In this document: positions 40,921 to 50,319 of the stretch, in pieces
Position numbering within the stretch: position 1 is the first letter of the stretch
Layout: each line of letters begins with the position of its first letter
Source of the DNA: Crocinitomicaceae bacterium
GTDB taxonomy: Bacteria > Bacteroidota > Bacteroidia > Flavobacteriales_D > Parvicellaceae
Reading direction: 5' to 3'
NCBI GenBank assembly: GCA_002723085.1
Contig: PBNK01000038.1
Coordinates: 1 to 54,579, forward strand
DNA: 54,579 nt
Notes under the pieces: model-generated
What the model was told of the DNA's origin: nothing
Seen by the model: the letters and a program-made list of their open reading frames with translations, nothing else
Databases searched by the model: none
Made by a program: the position numbers and the translations under genes

Positions 40921-42186
40921 TTACAATTCTTCTTTTTTAACAGCTTTGTTCAAGAAGAAATAGGCTAAAATTATTGATAGTACATAGAAAATGCTTTGAA
41001 CAATAGTTACAAAATATAAGGTTTGAATTTTACAATTGAATATATAATGCCCCCCATATAAAGCAAATAAAACTAGGGTTAAGTGAAACAAATCAAAAAA
41101 GAAAATTTCCTTTTGTTTTCCTAATCTTATAAATACATAAGATAGGGAAGAAGCCAAAAACATAATCGCCATCCAAGGGCTAATAATTTTAATAATTTTC
41201 ATTAATCCAATCCATTTTATTCCGAGAACAGAGGTAACTAATGAAGAAGGAGTAAGCATAAGAATTATCCATCCTATTAGGGTTAATATGAATAATCTTT
41301 TTAACCAAAAAACGTATGACTTCAAAAGTTTTTTTGATTCATTAATTTGTGCAATTTCATTATAATAAACTTGTGAAAATGAGGAAGCAAAAAGCATAAC
41401 TACTAACCCAAGGTATTGAATAGCTGCTGCTGTTAGACCAGTAAACTCTTCACCATAAAAGCTAGTAAAAGCCATTAATATTATAAAGTTTATTGAATTT
41501 CCAACAAAAATTCCTGGAGAAGTAAAATAGATGAATTTTTTATGTTTTTTAATTAAATCTTTTTCAACCTTTTTATCTCTTTGGTTCCATTTAAATTTTT
41601 TGTAGAAATTTTTAAAATAATTTATATCGCCTGAAATTAAACCCATAATTCTTCCAATAATTAGACCCACAAAGTTAAATTCTAGAATTCCAGTTATGAT
41701 TTGTGTAATGCTTCCAAAAACACTATGAATTACTTTGGATGAACTTATTGTGATAAATGATTTTGCTCTTGTGAAAAAAGGTTGTAAAATTTGAATTAAT
41801 CCATTTCCAAAAATGGCTAAAGGCATTAGCAAAAGTAAAATCCATTCATGCTGAAAAACTTCAATTTCTTTAAAATAGTATATGCTAAATATTGCACCAC
41901 CAATTAATGAAATTATAAAACATAGTCTTGTACATATCCTTAATAAAGAGATTGCTTTGTCTTCTTCTCTTTCTAATATTAAACCGCTCTCAAGCCTTAA
42001 TGCGCTTATGCTGCTAAAAATAGCTACGTATTCAAAAAATAACCTAAATGGAGCATATTCTTCAGGGCTATAAAAAAAACGTTGAAGTATTATTAGAGCG
42101 CCAATTGAAATTAACTGAGCAAGAGATGAGCCTGAAAACAAAGTCATTACATTCTTTAAAAAATGATATGTGTCTTTTTTTATCAA
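40921..42186 (-). CDS. Lipid-linked oligosaccharide flippase (Wzx-like)
   Basis: 421 residues, about twelve to fourteen hydrophobic helices, opening with the MATE/PST-type segment MTLFSGSSLAQLISIGALII. The family moves undecaprenyl-linked repeat units across the inner membrane. The start is TTG at 42186, overlapping the TGA of the upstream ligase gene; the next ATG (residue 14) would remove charged residues before the first helix. I prefer TTG, with moderate certainty. Position within the locus supports a Wzx role. Confidence 0.88.
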   Translation of the reverse strand: MIKKDTYHFLKNVMTLFSGSSLAQLISIGALIILQRFFYSPEEYAPFRLFFEYVAIFSSISALRLESGLILEREEDKAISLLRICTRLCFIISLIGGAIFSIYYFKEIEVFQHEWILLLLMPLAIFGNGLIQILQPFFTRAKSFITISSSKVIHSVFGSITQIITGILEFNFVGLIIGRIMGLISGDINYFKNFYKKFKWNQRDKKVEKDLIKKHKKFIYFTSPGIFVGNSINFIILMAFTSFYGEEFTGLTAAAIQYLGLVVMLFASSFSQVYYNEIAQINESKKLLKSYVFWLKRLFILTLIGWIILMLTPSSLVTSVLGIKWIGLMKIIKIISPWMAIMFLASSLSYVFIRLGKQKEIFFFDLFHLTLVLFALYGGHYIFNCKIQTLYFVTIVQSIFYVLSIILAYFFLNKAVKKEEL

Positions 42187-43421
42187 ATTACTTTGTGTTT
42201 TTTATCTATCCAATTATAAAAAAATAAGGTATTAAAAAAAGCAAAGAAAACTATTCCACTTTGCGTTTCTAAAATAGATTCTGTCATAAAATTTATGATC
42301 ATAATAATAAGAAATAATGTATACAGGTAGTATTTGTCATTAAAACTGATGAATAACATGATTATTGTGAAAAACACTAAAAAGCTTAGCCCAATAATTC
42401 CATGGTCTAATAGGTATTGAAGGTATTGGTTATGAGTATTTGTATTATCCTCTTTTAAAGAATCATATCCTTTTAAGTCATAAATTTTATTTAATTCATT
42501 TTTTCCTAATCCTGTACCTAAACCAAATAACCAATTTTGCTTAATTAATACAGTTGAAGATTCCCATGCTTTTTTTCTTGTGCTTGTAGATGATGTAGAG
42601 TTGGACTGTTGGTTTGCATAAACAGTATTATTTATCATTTCATCGAATCTGATTTTTAAGGAGGGACTAACATTTACTATGGTAACCAGTAGGGCAATGA
42701 TAGCAAATCCTATTAGTAAATGTTTTTTAGTAAAAAATTGCTTTTTTATTAAAATGATAATGAAGGTACTATTTATTAAAAAATTACTTATCCAACCTGT
42801 TCTTGATGATGCCAGTACAATAAATAGGGTAAATGCAATAATTAATGTCCATGACCATTTTTTTTCGAATTGATAGTAGGGAGATATTATATTTAGATAA
42901 AGTATTCCAATAGCAAAATTCAAATACATTGAGAAATAGCTTGGATGATGAAAATAAGAAAGTTCTCTATAGAAAAAATGGGTAGTATTATTAGTATCTA
43001 AAAAGTTATATAACGCATATAGCAAACAAATTGAAACTGAAATGCAGCATCCTATTAAAAATACTCTTATAAGTTCATAAATGAAATCTTTTTTTAGTTC
43101 AAATCCAAGAAATATGAAAATTGGAAACAACAATAGAGACAGTTTAATTATTAGAGGTTCCTCCCAATTTTCCCATGATCCATTTAAAATAATTAATATA
43201 ATTAGTTGAATAAATGGAATTATCCATAATAGAGTTAAGGAGAGTTTAATCCAACTTTTCTTGTTTGAAAATGCAGTATACTTTCCTGTTATAAGAACTA
43301 CTAACGTTATAATGCCTAGTATAATCCTCATGCTTGTTTTCTCAAGTGGAATTAGTAAAGCTGTTACTAATAAAAGTATTTGAGTTAGATTATATTTAGA
43401 AATTATATTCTTTAAAAACAT
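42183..43421 (-). CDS. O-antigen ligase/polymerase family protein
   Basis: 412 residues, about eleven membrane helices. The Wzy_C-type signature is seen in the large periplasmic loop and following helix: LGTGLGKNELNKI, then NTHNQYLQYLLDHGIIGLSF, with an Arg in the STRKKAWESS segment. The family includes WaaL O-antigen ligases and some polymerases. Because a second polymerase-like gene (45765-46961) is present, this one may be the ligase or polymerase of the locus; sequence alone does not decide. Overlaps the flippase start by 4 bp. Confidence 0.88.
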   Translation of the reverse strand: MFLKNIISKYNLTQILLLVTALLIPLEKTSMRIILGIITLVVLITGKYTAFSNKKSWIKLSLTLLWIIPFIQLIILIILNGSWENWEEPLIIKLSLLLFPIFIFLGFELKKDFIYELIRVFLIGCCISVSICLLYALYNFLDTNNTTHFFYRELSYFHHPSYFSMYLNFAIGILYLNIISPYYQFEKKWSWTLIIAFTLFIVLASSRTGWISNFLINSTFIIILIKKQFFTKKHLLIGFAIIALLVTIVNVSPSLKIRFDEMINNTVYANQQSNSTSSTSTRKKAWESSTVLIKQNWLFGLGTGLGKNELNKIYDLKGYDSLKEDNTNTHNQYLQYLLDHGIIGLSFLVFFTIIMLFISFNDKYYLYTLFLIIMIINFMTESILETQSGIVFFAFFNTLFFYNWIDKKHKVI

Positions 43422-43444
43422 ATTATCATTTATAGATAATCTTA

Positions 43445-44677
43445 TTAATTTTTAAGGCTAATTAGTTCATCATAAAAATTGTTAGCTAAAATATCTCTAT
43501 CAAAGTGAGATTTTGCAAACTTTCTACCGCTTTCTCCAAATTGCTTTTTTAGTTCAGGTTTAGCAATTAATTTATTTATGCACGAAACCAGATCATCTAC
43601 ATTCTCTGGTTCAAAATGCAATCCACATTTGCCTTTCTCAATAAATAACTCTTTTGCTTCTCCATTTACCCCTAAAATTATTGGCTTTTCCATGGCTAAG
43701 TTTTCAAAAATTTTTGATGGAATTGCACCTTCAAAAAGCGGTAATTTTTTCAAGGGAATTATAGAAGCATCAATTGAGGAGATGACTTCTCCAATTTTTG
43801 TCTTTTTTACCGGATCAAGAAAATGGAAATTCTCTATTTTATAAGTTTCTTTTAAAGCCATTAACTTTTCCTTTTCTGGTCCAGCTCCCATTAAGATAAA
43901 ATGAATGTTTTTTTGACCTTTAAAAGATTTAGAAGCCTCAATAATAATTTCTAAACCTTGTGCATGACCCAAAATTCCACCATAAAAAAATAATATGTCT
44001 TGTTGAGTAAACCCATTTTCTACTCTCCATTTTTGATTTTTATTGTCGGGTTTAAATAATTCTGAGTCAACACCATTAGGTAGCCAGTATACATTTTTAT
44101 TGGGAAATCTATCTTTTATATTTTTAACAATTCCTTGAGTTTGTCCAGTTATAAGTGCTGATTTTTTATAAAAAAACTCTTCAAGATATGTGGCCATTTT
44201 CAAAAGAAATTTGTTGTTGACAATGCCCAGTTTTTCAGCACTTTCTGGCCATAAGTCCGAAACATTGAAAATTAATTTAGCCTTTTTTGATTTACTTATT
44301 AAATAAGCAGAAATGCCTAAAAATAGGGGAGGTGATTCACATAAAATAAAATCAAAATTACCTTCAAGTTTTTTTCTGTTTTTGTAAGAAGACCATACAA
44401 AAGAAAAGTAATTTTTTAATCTGGATACAATACTTGTGTTTTTTGAAACATAAATACTTGAACGATAAACTTTAAGGTTATCCATTTCTTCATAATGGTG
44501 TTTTAAACCTTTGTAATCATCTTGAACCTCCATGTTTGGATAATTAGGCATCGCAGTTAATATTGAAACGTCAATACCTTTTTTTTGAAGACGAACCGCC
44601 AGTTCAAATAAACGATTTTGTGGTGCCCCTATTTCAGGTGGAAAATATTGACTTAATATGAGAAGCTTTAGTTTCAT
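43445..44677 (-). CDS. Glycosyltransferase family 4 (WbuB-like)
   Basis: 410 residues, GT-B fold. The N-terminal domain opens with LILSQYFPPEIGAPQNRLFE, characteristic of the WbuB/WcaI group. The C-terminal donor domain has FFYGGILGHAQGLEIII and the EX7E-like segment LFEGAIPSKIFENLAMEKPI. It adds a sugar (amino-sugar donors are known in this group) to the growing lipid-linked repeat unit at the inner face of the membrane. Coupled to the upstream glycosyltransferase by a 4-bp ATGA overlap. Confidence 0.92.
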   Translation of the reverse strand: MKLKLLILSQYFPPEIGAPQNRLFELAVRLQKKGIDVSILTAMPNYPNMEVQDDYKGLKHHYEEMDNLKVYRSSIYVSKNTSIVSRLKNYFSFVWSSYKNRKKLEGNFDFILCESPPLFLGISAYLISKSKKAKLIFNVSDLWPESAEKLGIVNNKFLLKMATYLEEFFYKKSALITGQTQGIVKNIKDRFPNKNVYWLPNGVDSELFKPDNKNQKWRVENGFTQQDILFFYGGILGHAQGLEIIIEASKSFKGQKNIHFILMGAGPEKEKLMALKETYKIENFHFLDPVKKTKIGEVISSIDASIIPLKKLPLFEGAIPSKIFENLAMEKPIILGVNGEAKELFIEKGKCGLHFEPENVDDLVSCINKLIAKPELKKQFGESGRKFAKSHFDRDILANNFYDELISLKN

Positions 44678-45762
44678 AGATTGGTATACAACTCTATTAA
44701 TTTTTGTTCTTCAATTTTCCAATTAAAAACATTTGCTATTGCTCTTTTGCCATTTTCACCCATTTCTTTTGCTTCCTTTGGGTTGTTAATCATATTTTCA
44801 ATAGACGTTTTTATATCATTCGAATCTTTAGGGTTTACAGTAATTCCACACTTGTGCTCGTCAATTATTTCTTTCCATTTTGAGAAATTAGAGGCAATTA
44901 TTGGTATACCAGATGCCATATATTCAAACATTTTCACGGGTAATGAATCTTTATAGTTTAAAGTTGGGTGTAGTGTTACCATTCCAATGCTAGATTTTTT
45001 ATAAACATTGGATATTTCTGATCGAGATAAAAACCCTAAATAAGATACATTTTTCCATCCCTTTAGTAAATGTAGTTCATTTTCAAGTTTTGGATCTAAA
45101 AACTTTCCAGCTAATAAAAGTTGTATTTGCGTATCTTCAATGGCATTTATAATTTCAACAATTCCTCTTTCTTTTGAAATTCCACCAGAATAAACAATGT
45201 AATTATTTTCGTTAAATATCAATGAATTTTCAAATTCACTAATTATTGGATAGTTGTTTATGTTAATGCTTAAGGCATTTACACTACTAAACCTATTGGA
45301 TATATGTGAAGTAGCTCCAATTATAGCACTCATTTTAGTAGCAGCATAATTTTCATATTTTTCAATTAAGAAGGCTGTAGCTTTTCTAAGAATAGGGTTG
45401 ATCCAATGTTTAGTAAGTATTTGTCTTGGTAAATCTTCATGCGCATCATAAATTACTTTTTTACCTTTTTTTCTAAGCTTCAAACCAATTCTTAAAAGTT
45501 CAGGGTCATGAAAATGATAGATGTCGGCATTGGTTTCAATAGCTAATTTATAGGCAGTTTTACTAAGTTTAAAAATTCTGTAAAATCTATTTTCTTTTAT
45601 TGGTTTTAAACCAATTATTTTCACACCTTCTATTTCTTGATTTTTGACATTAGGAGCTATTAAATTTACAAAGAACCCATGCTTTTGTAAACTACGGCAT
45701 TGCTTATGAAATATCCTTACATCATTTGCTTTATGAACTGTTGTAATATGACAAACTTTCAT
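44674..45762 (-). CDS. Glycosyltransferase family 4 protein
   Basis: 362 residues, GT-B type. N-terminal HITTVHKANDVRIFHKQCRS and YHFHDPELLRIGLKL; donor-side IVYSGGISKERGIVEII and the EX7E-like SLPVKMFEYMASGIPIIASN. It probably extends the polysaccharide repeat unit. Its ATG is 2 bp after the stop of the Wzy-like gene and its TGA overlaps the next glycosyltransferase, so the cluster is tightly packed. Donor and linkage unknown. Confidence 0.92.
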   Translation of the reverse strand: MKVCHITTVHKANDVRIFHKQCRSLQKHGFFVNLIAPNVKNQEIEGVKIIGLKPIKENRFYRIFKLSKTAYKLAIETNADIYHFHDPELLRIGLKLRKKGKKVIYDAHEDLPRQILTKHWINPILRKATAFLIEKYENYAATKMSAIIGATSHISNRFSSVNALSININNYPIISEFENSLIFNENNYIVYSGGISKERGIVEIINAIEDTQIQLLLAGKFLDPKLENELHLLKGWKNVSYLGFLSRSEISNVYKKSSIGMVTLHPTLNYKDSLPVKMFEYMASGIPIIASNFSKWKEIIDEHKCGITVNPKDSNDIKTSIENMINNPKEAKEMGENGKRAIANVFNWKIEEQKLIELYTNL

Positions 45763-45764
45763 TA

Positions 45765-46961
45765 TCAGATATTAAAATCTTCTTTTTTTATAAATAGAAA
45801 ATATAAGATTAGCATCAATGCCCAACCTCCACTAAATAATGCTGTGGTAATTGCTTGTGAACTTAGTAAAAATACGGGGATGGTATTTATAGAAAGTTTA
45901 AGAACAAATCGACCCATAAAAAGCCGTTCAATAAAGATAAATAAGAGTCCTATTGATATTCCGGAAATAATGAACCCTTTCCATCCAAAATTTGCATAAT
46001 CATACATAAAACTAGCAACATTTACATTTCCTTTAATGCCTCTTGCTGCATAATTAGGATACATTAAAGGGTACAATTCCTTTGCATAGTTAGAGTATTC
46101 TTTTTTGGTAATAAACTTTGCAAATCTGTACCCTGATCCATTTAGATAGGGTAGGTCTTTTGGTATATGTTTAAACCATCCTGTTATCGTTTTCCCAGGA
46201 ACAATTAAAATTCTTTTTTCTAATCCAATCAATATAGTTTTTATAGTGCTATTTGATGTTGTAGGTTTAGTTTTTGAATTGATTTTGCTTATTTTTTCAT
46301 TTTCAGTTTCTGATTTACTAATTTCAGGATTTTGTATTAATATTAAAGATAATATTACTGTTGTAATTACTGAGCAATATTTAACAAGAGAAAACCATTT
46401 TAGTTTTAATAATGAATATATAAGCACTGGAGCTAATATCACAATAATGTAACTTTTCTGCATTAAACAAAAAACATAAAATGATCCTAATACAAATAGT
46501 ATCCAATAAAGTTTTTTCTTTTTTAAGATTAATAGAGCTAATAATGTAAAAGGTATCATTCCCTTAATGTTGAAACTTGCTATGTAGTTTACTAATAAAT
46601 TTGATTCAGCAGTAATGCTTCTTCTTAATTGCATCACTTCAGTAATGGTGTTTAATTTTAAAGCACTTATCGCATGAAATTCTCCAAGATATAAAAGGTG
46701 AAGTAAGATGAAAACAACTGAAGTGATAGGTAAAATACTAATCCGATTGTTTAAATTAATTGATTTGAACTTAAAGGGAATTTTAAGTTTTTTTTTAATT
46801 AAAAAATAATAACTAATGCAATAAGTTAGTAAAAAACAAATGTAAAATATTGATAGTTTTTTGATGTAAACAGTTCCACTTGTCTTTATTACACCATAAA
46901 TAAGAACAGCAAAAATAACATGATAAAGAATGACTAGGCTATGTGACTTAAAAAGTTTCAT
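45765..46961 (-). CDS. Wzy-like oligosaccharide repeat-unit polymerase
   Basis: 398 residues with ten to eleven hydrophobic helices and a large external loop. The segment NVNVASFMYDYANFGWKGFI, followed by a helix, matches the conserved N...YxxFGxxG pattern of repeat-unit polymerases, and FHAISALKLNTITEVMQLRR provides the basic loop seen before it. The enzyme would polymerise flipped repeat units in the periplasm. A 74-bp gap separates it from the upstream epimerase. Wzy proteins diverge strongly, so the call rests on topology, the FG segment and cluster context. Confidence 0.78.
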   Translation of the reverse strand: MKLFKSHSLVILYHVIFAVLIYGVIKTSGTVYIKKLSIFYICFLLTYCISYYFLIKKKLKIPFKFKSINLNNRISILPITSVVFILLHLLYLGEFHAISALKLNTITEVMQLRRSITAESNLLVNYIASFNIKGMIPFTLLALLILKKKKLYWILFVLGSFYVFCLMQKSYIIVILAPVLIYSLLKLKWFSLVKYCSVITTVILSLILIQNPEISKSETENEKISKINSKTKPTTSNSTIKTILIGLEKRILIVPGKTITGWFKHIPKDLPYLNGSGYRFAKFITKKEYSNYAKELYPLMYPNYAARGIKGNVNVASFMYDYANFGWKGFIISGISIGLLFIFIERLFMGRFVLKLSINTIPVFLLSSQAITTALFSGGWALMLILYFLFIKKEDFNI

Positions 46962-47035
46962 TTAACTGTTATTTAACTACTTAAATTAGCTAAATCGTTA
47001 ATTTATTGAAATTAATCTAATATATAAGTATTCTA

Positions 47036-48022
47036 TTAATTTGATTTAAAATACTCCCAATACCAGTCTATTGCTGCATCTAACCCAGATTTTACAGAAT
47101 GGCTAGGGTTATAGTTTAATAATTTTTTTGCTTTTTCAATAGAAGCTAATGAATGTTTTACATCACCAACTCTTGAAGGTCCAAAAATAATTTCTACATC
47201 TTTTATTTTTGAATCAAAATTAGAAAGTAAATCTTTCAATTTATTAATCAATTCAATAAGAACAGATTGCTCCCCACATGCTACATTGTAAACCTGATTT
47301 ATTGCTTTAGGATTGGTTGTTGTCGCAGCTAATTGATTAGCTTGGATAACATTGTCAATATAGGTAAAATCTCTTGTCTGTGAGCCATCTCCATGAACTA
47401 CAGGAGATTGGTATTCTTTAAATGCTTTAATGAATTTAGGAATTGCAGCCGCATAAGCACCATTGGGGTCTTGTTTTCTTCCAAACACATTAAAATATCG
47501 AAGGCCAATTATTTCCATATCATATATGTTTGAAAAAACATGCGCATACAATTCATTAACGTATTTTGTTACTGCATAGGGTGATAATGGAAGTCCTATT
47601 TTATCTTCAACTTTTGGAAGTGTTTTAGAATCTCCATATGTTGATGAACTTGCAGCGTAAACAATTCTTTTTACTCTATTTTTTTTTGCAGCATTTAGAA
47701 TGTTTAAAAAACCATTAATGTTTATTTCATTGGTTTTAATAGGGTCTTCAATTGATCTTGGAACCGAACCTAAAGCAGCTTGATGTAGAATAACATCTAT
47801 GTTTTTAGTTGACGCATTGCAACATTCTTCATCTCTAATGTCTCCTTCAATAAGTTCAAAATTTGGATGACCTTGTATATGTGAAATGTTTTCTTTTTTT
47901 CCAGTGATGAAATTATCTAAACACCTAACCTTGTTGTTTTGTTCGATTAAAACTTCACAAATATTGCTACCAATAAAGCCTGCTCCTCCCGTTACTAAAA
48001 CTGATTTGTTTTTTAAAATCAT
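47036..48022 (-). CDS. UDP-GlcNAc/UDP-sugar C4-epimerase (WbpP/TviC-like)
   Basis: 328-residue extended short-chain dehydrogenase. NAD-binding GGAGFIGSN at residues 12-20, the ALGSVPRSIEDP segment typical of UDP-GlcNAc 4-epimerases of the WbpP/TviC group, catalytic Ser/Thr in AASSSTYGDS and Tyr-Lys in SPYAVTKYVNE. It supplies UDP-GalNAc or a related amino-sugar nucleotide for the downstream glycosyltransferases. First gene of the polysaccharide locus, only 8 bp after the rny stop, so transcription may run in from the rny operon. Confidence 0.92.
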   Translation of the reverse strand: MILKNKSVLVTGGAGFIGSNICEVLIEQNNKVRCLDNFITGKKENISHIQGHPNFELIEGDIRDEECCNASTKNIDVILHQAALGSVPRSIEDPIKTNEININGFLNILNAAKKNRVKRIVYAASSSTYGDSKTLPKVEDKIGLPLSPYAVTKYVNELYAHVFSNIYDMEIIGLRYFNVFGRKQDPNGAYAAAIPKFIKAFKEYQSPVVHGDGSQTRDFTYIDNVIQANQLAATTTNPKAINQVYNVACGEQSVLIELINKLKDLLSNFDSKIKDVEIIFGPSRVGDVKHSLASIEKAKKLLNYNPSHSVKSGLDAAIDWYWEYFKSN

Positions 48023-48030
48023 ATTGTAAA

Positions 48031-49572
48031 TTATTTAGCGTATGATATTGCTCTTTTTTCTCTGATAACAGTGATTTTCACCTGTCCAGGATATGTCATT
48101 TCGTTTTGTATTTTTTCAGATATCTCAAAAGCTAATTCATCAGCTCTTTTATCTGCCACTTTTTCACTTTCAACAAATACTCTTAATTCTCTTCCTGCTT
48201 GAATTGCATAAGCTTTTAAAACACCATCATAGCTTAGTGCTGTATTTTCTAAATCTTTAATTCTTTGAATGTAAGATTCTACTCTTTCTCTCCTTGCACC
48301 AGGTCTGGCACCTGAAACAGAATCACAAATTTGAACTATTGGAGAAATTAGATTGTTCATTTCAATTTCATCATGATGTGCACCAATTGCATTACAAACA
48401 TCAGGTTTTTCACCAAATTTTTCAGCCATTTTCATGCCTAAAATTGCATGAGGAAGTTCTGGTTCATCTTCAGGAACTTTCCCAATGTCATGCAGGAGTC
48501 CAGCTCGTTTTGCAACTTTAGGGTTTAAACCAAGTTCTGCCGCAAGGGTAGAACACAAATTGGCTACTTCTCTTGAATGTTGTAGTAAGTTTTGTCCATA
48601 TGAAGATCTGAACTTCATTCGTCCAACCATTTTTATTAATTCAGGGTGTAATCCATGTATTCCTAAATCAATACAAGTACGTTTCCCAACTTCAATGATT
48701 TCATCATCAATAGATTTATTGGTTTTAGCTACGACTTCCTCAATGCGAGCAGGGTGTATTCTTCCATCACTTACCAATTGATGTAAAGCTAACCTAGCAA
48801 TTTCTCTTCTTACAGGGTCAAAACATGACAATATTATAGCTTCGGGTGTATCATCAACAATAATTTCAACTCCTGTAGCAGCTTCAAGTGCCCTAATGTT
48901 TCTTCCCTCTCTTCCAATTATTCTCCCTTTCATATCATCGCTTTCAATATTGAATACAGATACAGCATTTTCAATAGTTTGTTCTGCAGCAATACGCTGA
49001 ATGCTTTGAATTAAAATTTTCTTAGCCTCTTTATTAGCGTTTAATTTGGCTTCATCTTGAATGTCTTTTATATGAGACATAGCTTTTGTTTTAGCCTCAT
49101 CTTTAAGTGTTTCCACAAGTTGATTTCTGGCATCTTCAGCATTATACCCACTAGCTTTTTCAAGAATTTCAATTTGTTTTATTGTTAAGCTTTCTAATTC
49201 TTGTTTTTTTGATTCAATAATTTCAGTTTGCCTATCTAAGTTGGTTTGGAGGTTTGCTGATATTCTTTCAGATTTTTTAACCTCTTCAAACCTTTTTGAT
49301 AAAGCATTTTCTTTTTGTTTATACTTTATCTCTTTTTCTTGCATTTTCCTTTCACGTGTACTAATTATAGTTTCGTGTTTTTCTTTTAATTCAAGAAATT
49401 TTTCTTTGGCTTGAATGATTTTATCTTTTTTAATATTTTCACCTTCTAATGCAGCTTTTTTAATAAGGTTTTTATGTTTGTTTTTGAATGAATAAGATAC
49501 AATTATGAATCCTAAAACTAGTCCAGCAAATAGACCTCCAGAAATGCTTATTATACTTTGTGTTGTTTCCAT
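48031..49572 (-). CDS. rny: Ribonuclease Y
   Basis: Membrane-anchored endoribonuclease that initiates mRNA decay; 513 residues. N-terminal helix ([20 protein letters not shown]), a long coiled coil to about residue 190, a KH domain ([20 protein letters not shown]) and a metal-dependent HD domain ([16 protein letters not shown], with [10 protein letters not shown]). Size and domain order match the family. Located 41 bp after zapA on the same strand. Confidence 0.96.
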   Translation of the reverse strand: METTQSIISISGGLFAGLVLGFIIVSYSFKNKHKNLIKKAALEGENIKKDKIIQAKEKFLELKEKHETIISTRERKMQEKEIKYKQKENALSKRFEEVKKSERISANLQTNLDRQTEIIESKKQELESLTIKQIEILEKASGYNAEDARNQLVETLKDEAKTKAMSHIKDIQDEAKLNANKEAKKILIQSIQRIAAEQTIENAVSVFNIESDDMKGRIIGREGRNIRALEAATGVEIIVDDTPEAIILSCFDPVRREIARLALHQLVSDGRIHPARIEEVVAKTNKSIDDEIIEVGKRTCIDLGIHGLHPELIKMVGRMKFRSSYGQNLLQHSREVANLCSTLAAELGLNPKVAKRAGLLHDIGKVPEDEPELPHAILGMKMAEKFGEKPDVCNAIGAHHDEIEMNNLISPIVQICDSVSGARPGARRERVESYIQRIKDLENTALSYDGVLKAYAIQAGRELRVFVESEKVADKRADELAFEISEKIQNEMTYPGQVKITVIREKRAISYAK

Positions 49573-49613
49573 TTTATCTAGTTTTAAAAGATAAAAATGG
49601 CTTGAAATGGGTG

Positions 49614-49892
49614 TTATTCAGAACTTTTTAATTCTTCATTTAAAGCAACAATAGCATTTTGAAGCTTTTCAAATTCAACAGAATTATTTGTTTTAACTGT
49701 TTGAGAAGCATATTGCAATACCGTCATTGCTAAAAGATCTTGCATGTCTTTAACAGCGTAGTTTTCTTTAAGTTCTTTAATATTGTTATTAATCTCAGAA
49801 ACAGCTTTTCTTATTTGTTCCTCCTCGTTTCTTGAAATTGTTAAAGGATATGACCTCCCACCAATATTTACATTTATTGATAAATCGCTCAT
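49614..49892 (-). CDS. zapA: Cell division protein ZapA
   Basis: About 92 residues. N-terminal beta segment ([20 protein letters not shown]) and long C-terminal helix ([20 protein letters not shown]) match ZapA, which cross-links FtsZ filaments in the division ring. ATG at 49892 is preferred over a TTG one codon upstream. It follows the coiled-coil gene by 8 bp, so the two are co-transcribed. Confidence 0.9.
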   Translation of the reverse strand: MSDLSINVNIGGRSYPLTISRNEEEQIRKAVSEINNNIKELKENYAVKDMQDLLAMTVLQYASQTVKTNNSVEFEKLQNAIVALNEELKSSE

Positions 49893-49900
49893 CAATTTTT

Positions 49901-50194
49901 TTATTTGTTAATAAGTGCAATACACTTATCAATTTCTCTTACCATTTCATTAATCATTAACTTCAGGTCTTTGTTTTTTTCATCGCCTGAACCTTCAATT
50001 TTTTTAGCCAATTTTAACATTTTTATTTTTTCGTTTAAAGAGTCAATCTCGTTTAATAGATTTTTTTTATCATCTTTTATTTGAGCTAATTCTTTCTCAA
50101 GCTGTGTGTTTTTTAAATCAACACTCTCCTTTTTCTTTTGAAGATTTTCAACAAAAGATTTTATTTCCTGAACAGCATTTATTCCTTTATTCAT
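49901..50194 (-). CDS. Small coiled-coil protein upstream of zapA (97 aa)
   Basis: Almost the whole product is a predicted coiled coil (residues about 12-70; VENLQKKKESVDLKNTQLEK, AQIKDDKKNLLNEIDSLNEK), with a short helical end containing MVREIDKCIALIN. No catalytic motif. The place directly upstream of zapA suggests a cell-division partner, perhaps analogous to ZapB, but there is no sequence proof. It has an exact Bacteroidetes-type promoter 21 bp upstream and is the first gene of a run through zapA and rny into the polysaccharide locus. Confidence 0.78.
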   Translation of the reverse strand: MNKGINAVQEIKSFVENLQKKKESVDLKNTQLEKELAQIKDDKKNLLNEIDSLNEKIKMLKLAKKIEGSGDEKNKDLKLMINEMVREIDKCIALINK

Positions 50195-50214
50195 TGAACT
50201 TTAAACTATTAACA

Positions 50215-50245
50215 CAAAGTTAATCGCTAAACTGAATTATTCAAA
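50215..50245 (-). promoter_or_regulatory. Promoter of the coiled-coil/zapA/rny operon
   Basis: Minus strand TTTG (50242-50245), a 19-base spacer and TAACTTTG (50215-50222): an exact match to TTTG-N19-TAnnTTTG. The predicted start near 50208 gives a leader of about 14 bases. This is one of the two best promoters in the window. Confidence 0.75.
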
Positions 50246-50319
50246 TTTAAATACAGTTCACTATAGTTTTTTTTTGTTGGCATCATTTTTTCTATGAGAT
50301 TTGTTAAGATTTATTAATT

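Noticed and set aside
39097-48022. Polysaccharide locus as a genomic island or mobile element
   Set aside because: No integrase, transposase, direct repeats or tRNA boundary flank it, and base composition resembles the rest of the window.
48294-48781. Two plus-strand frames within rny
   Set aside because: Both are antisense to the KH/HD coding region of RNase Y and show no family resemblance or upstream signals.
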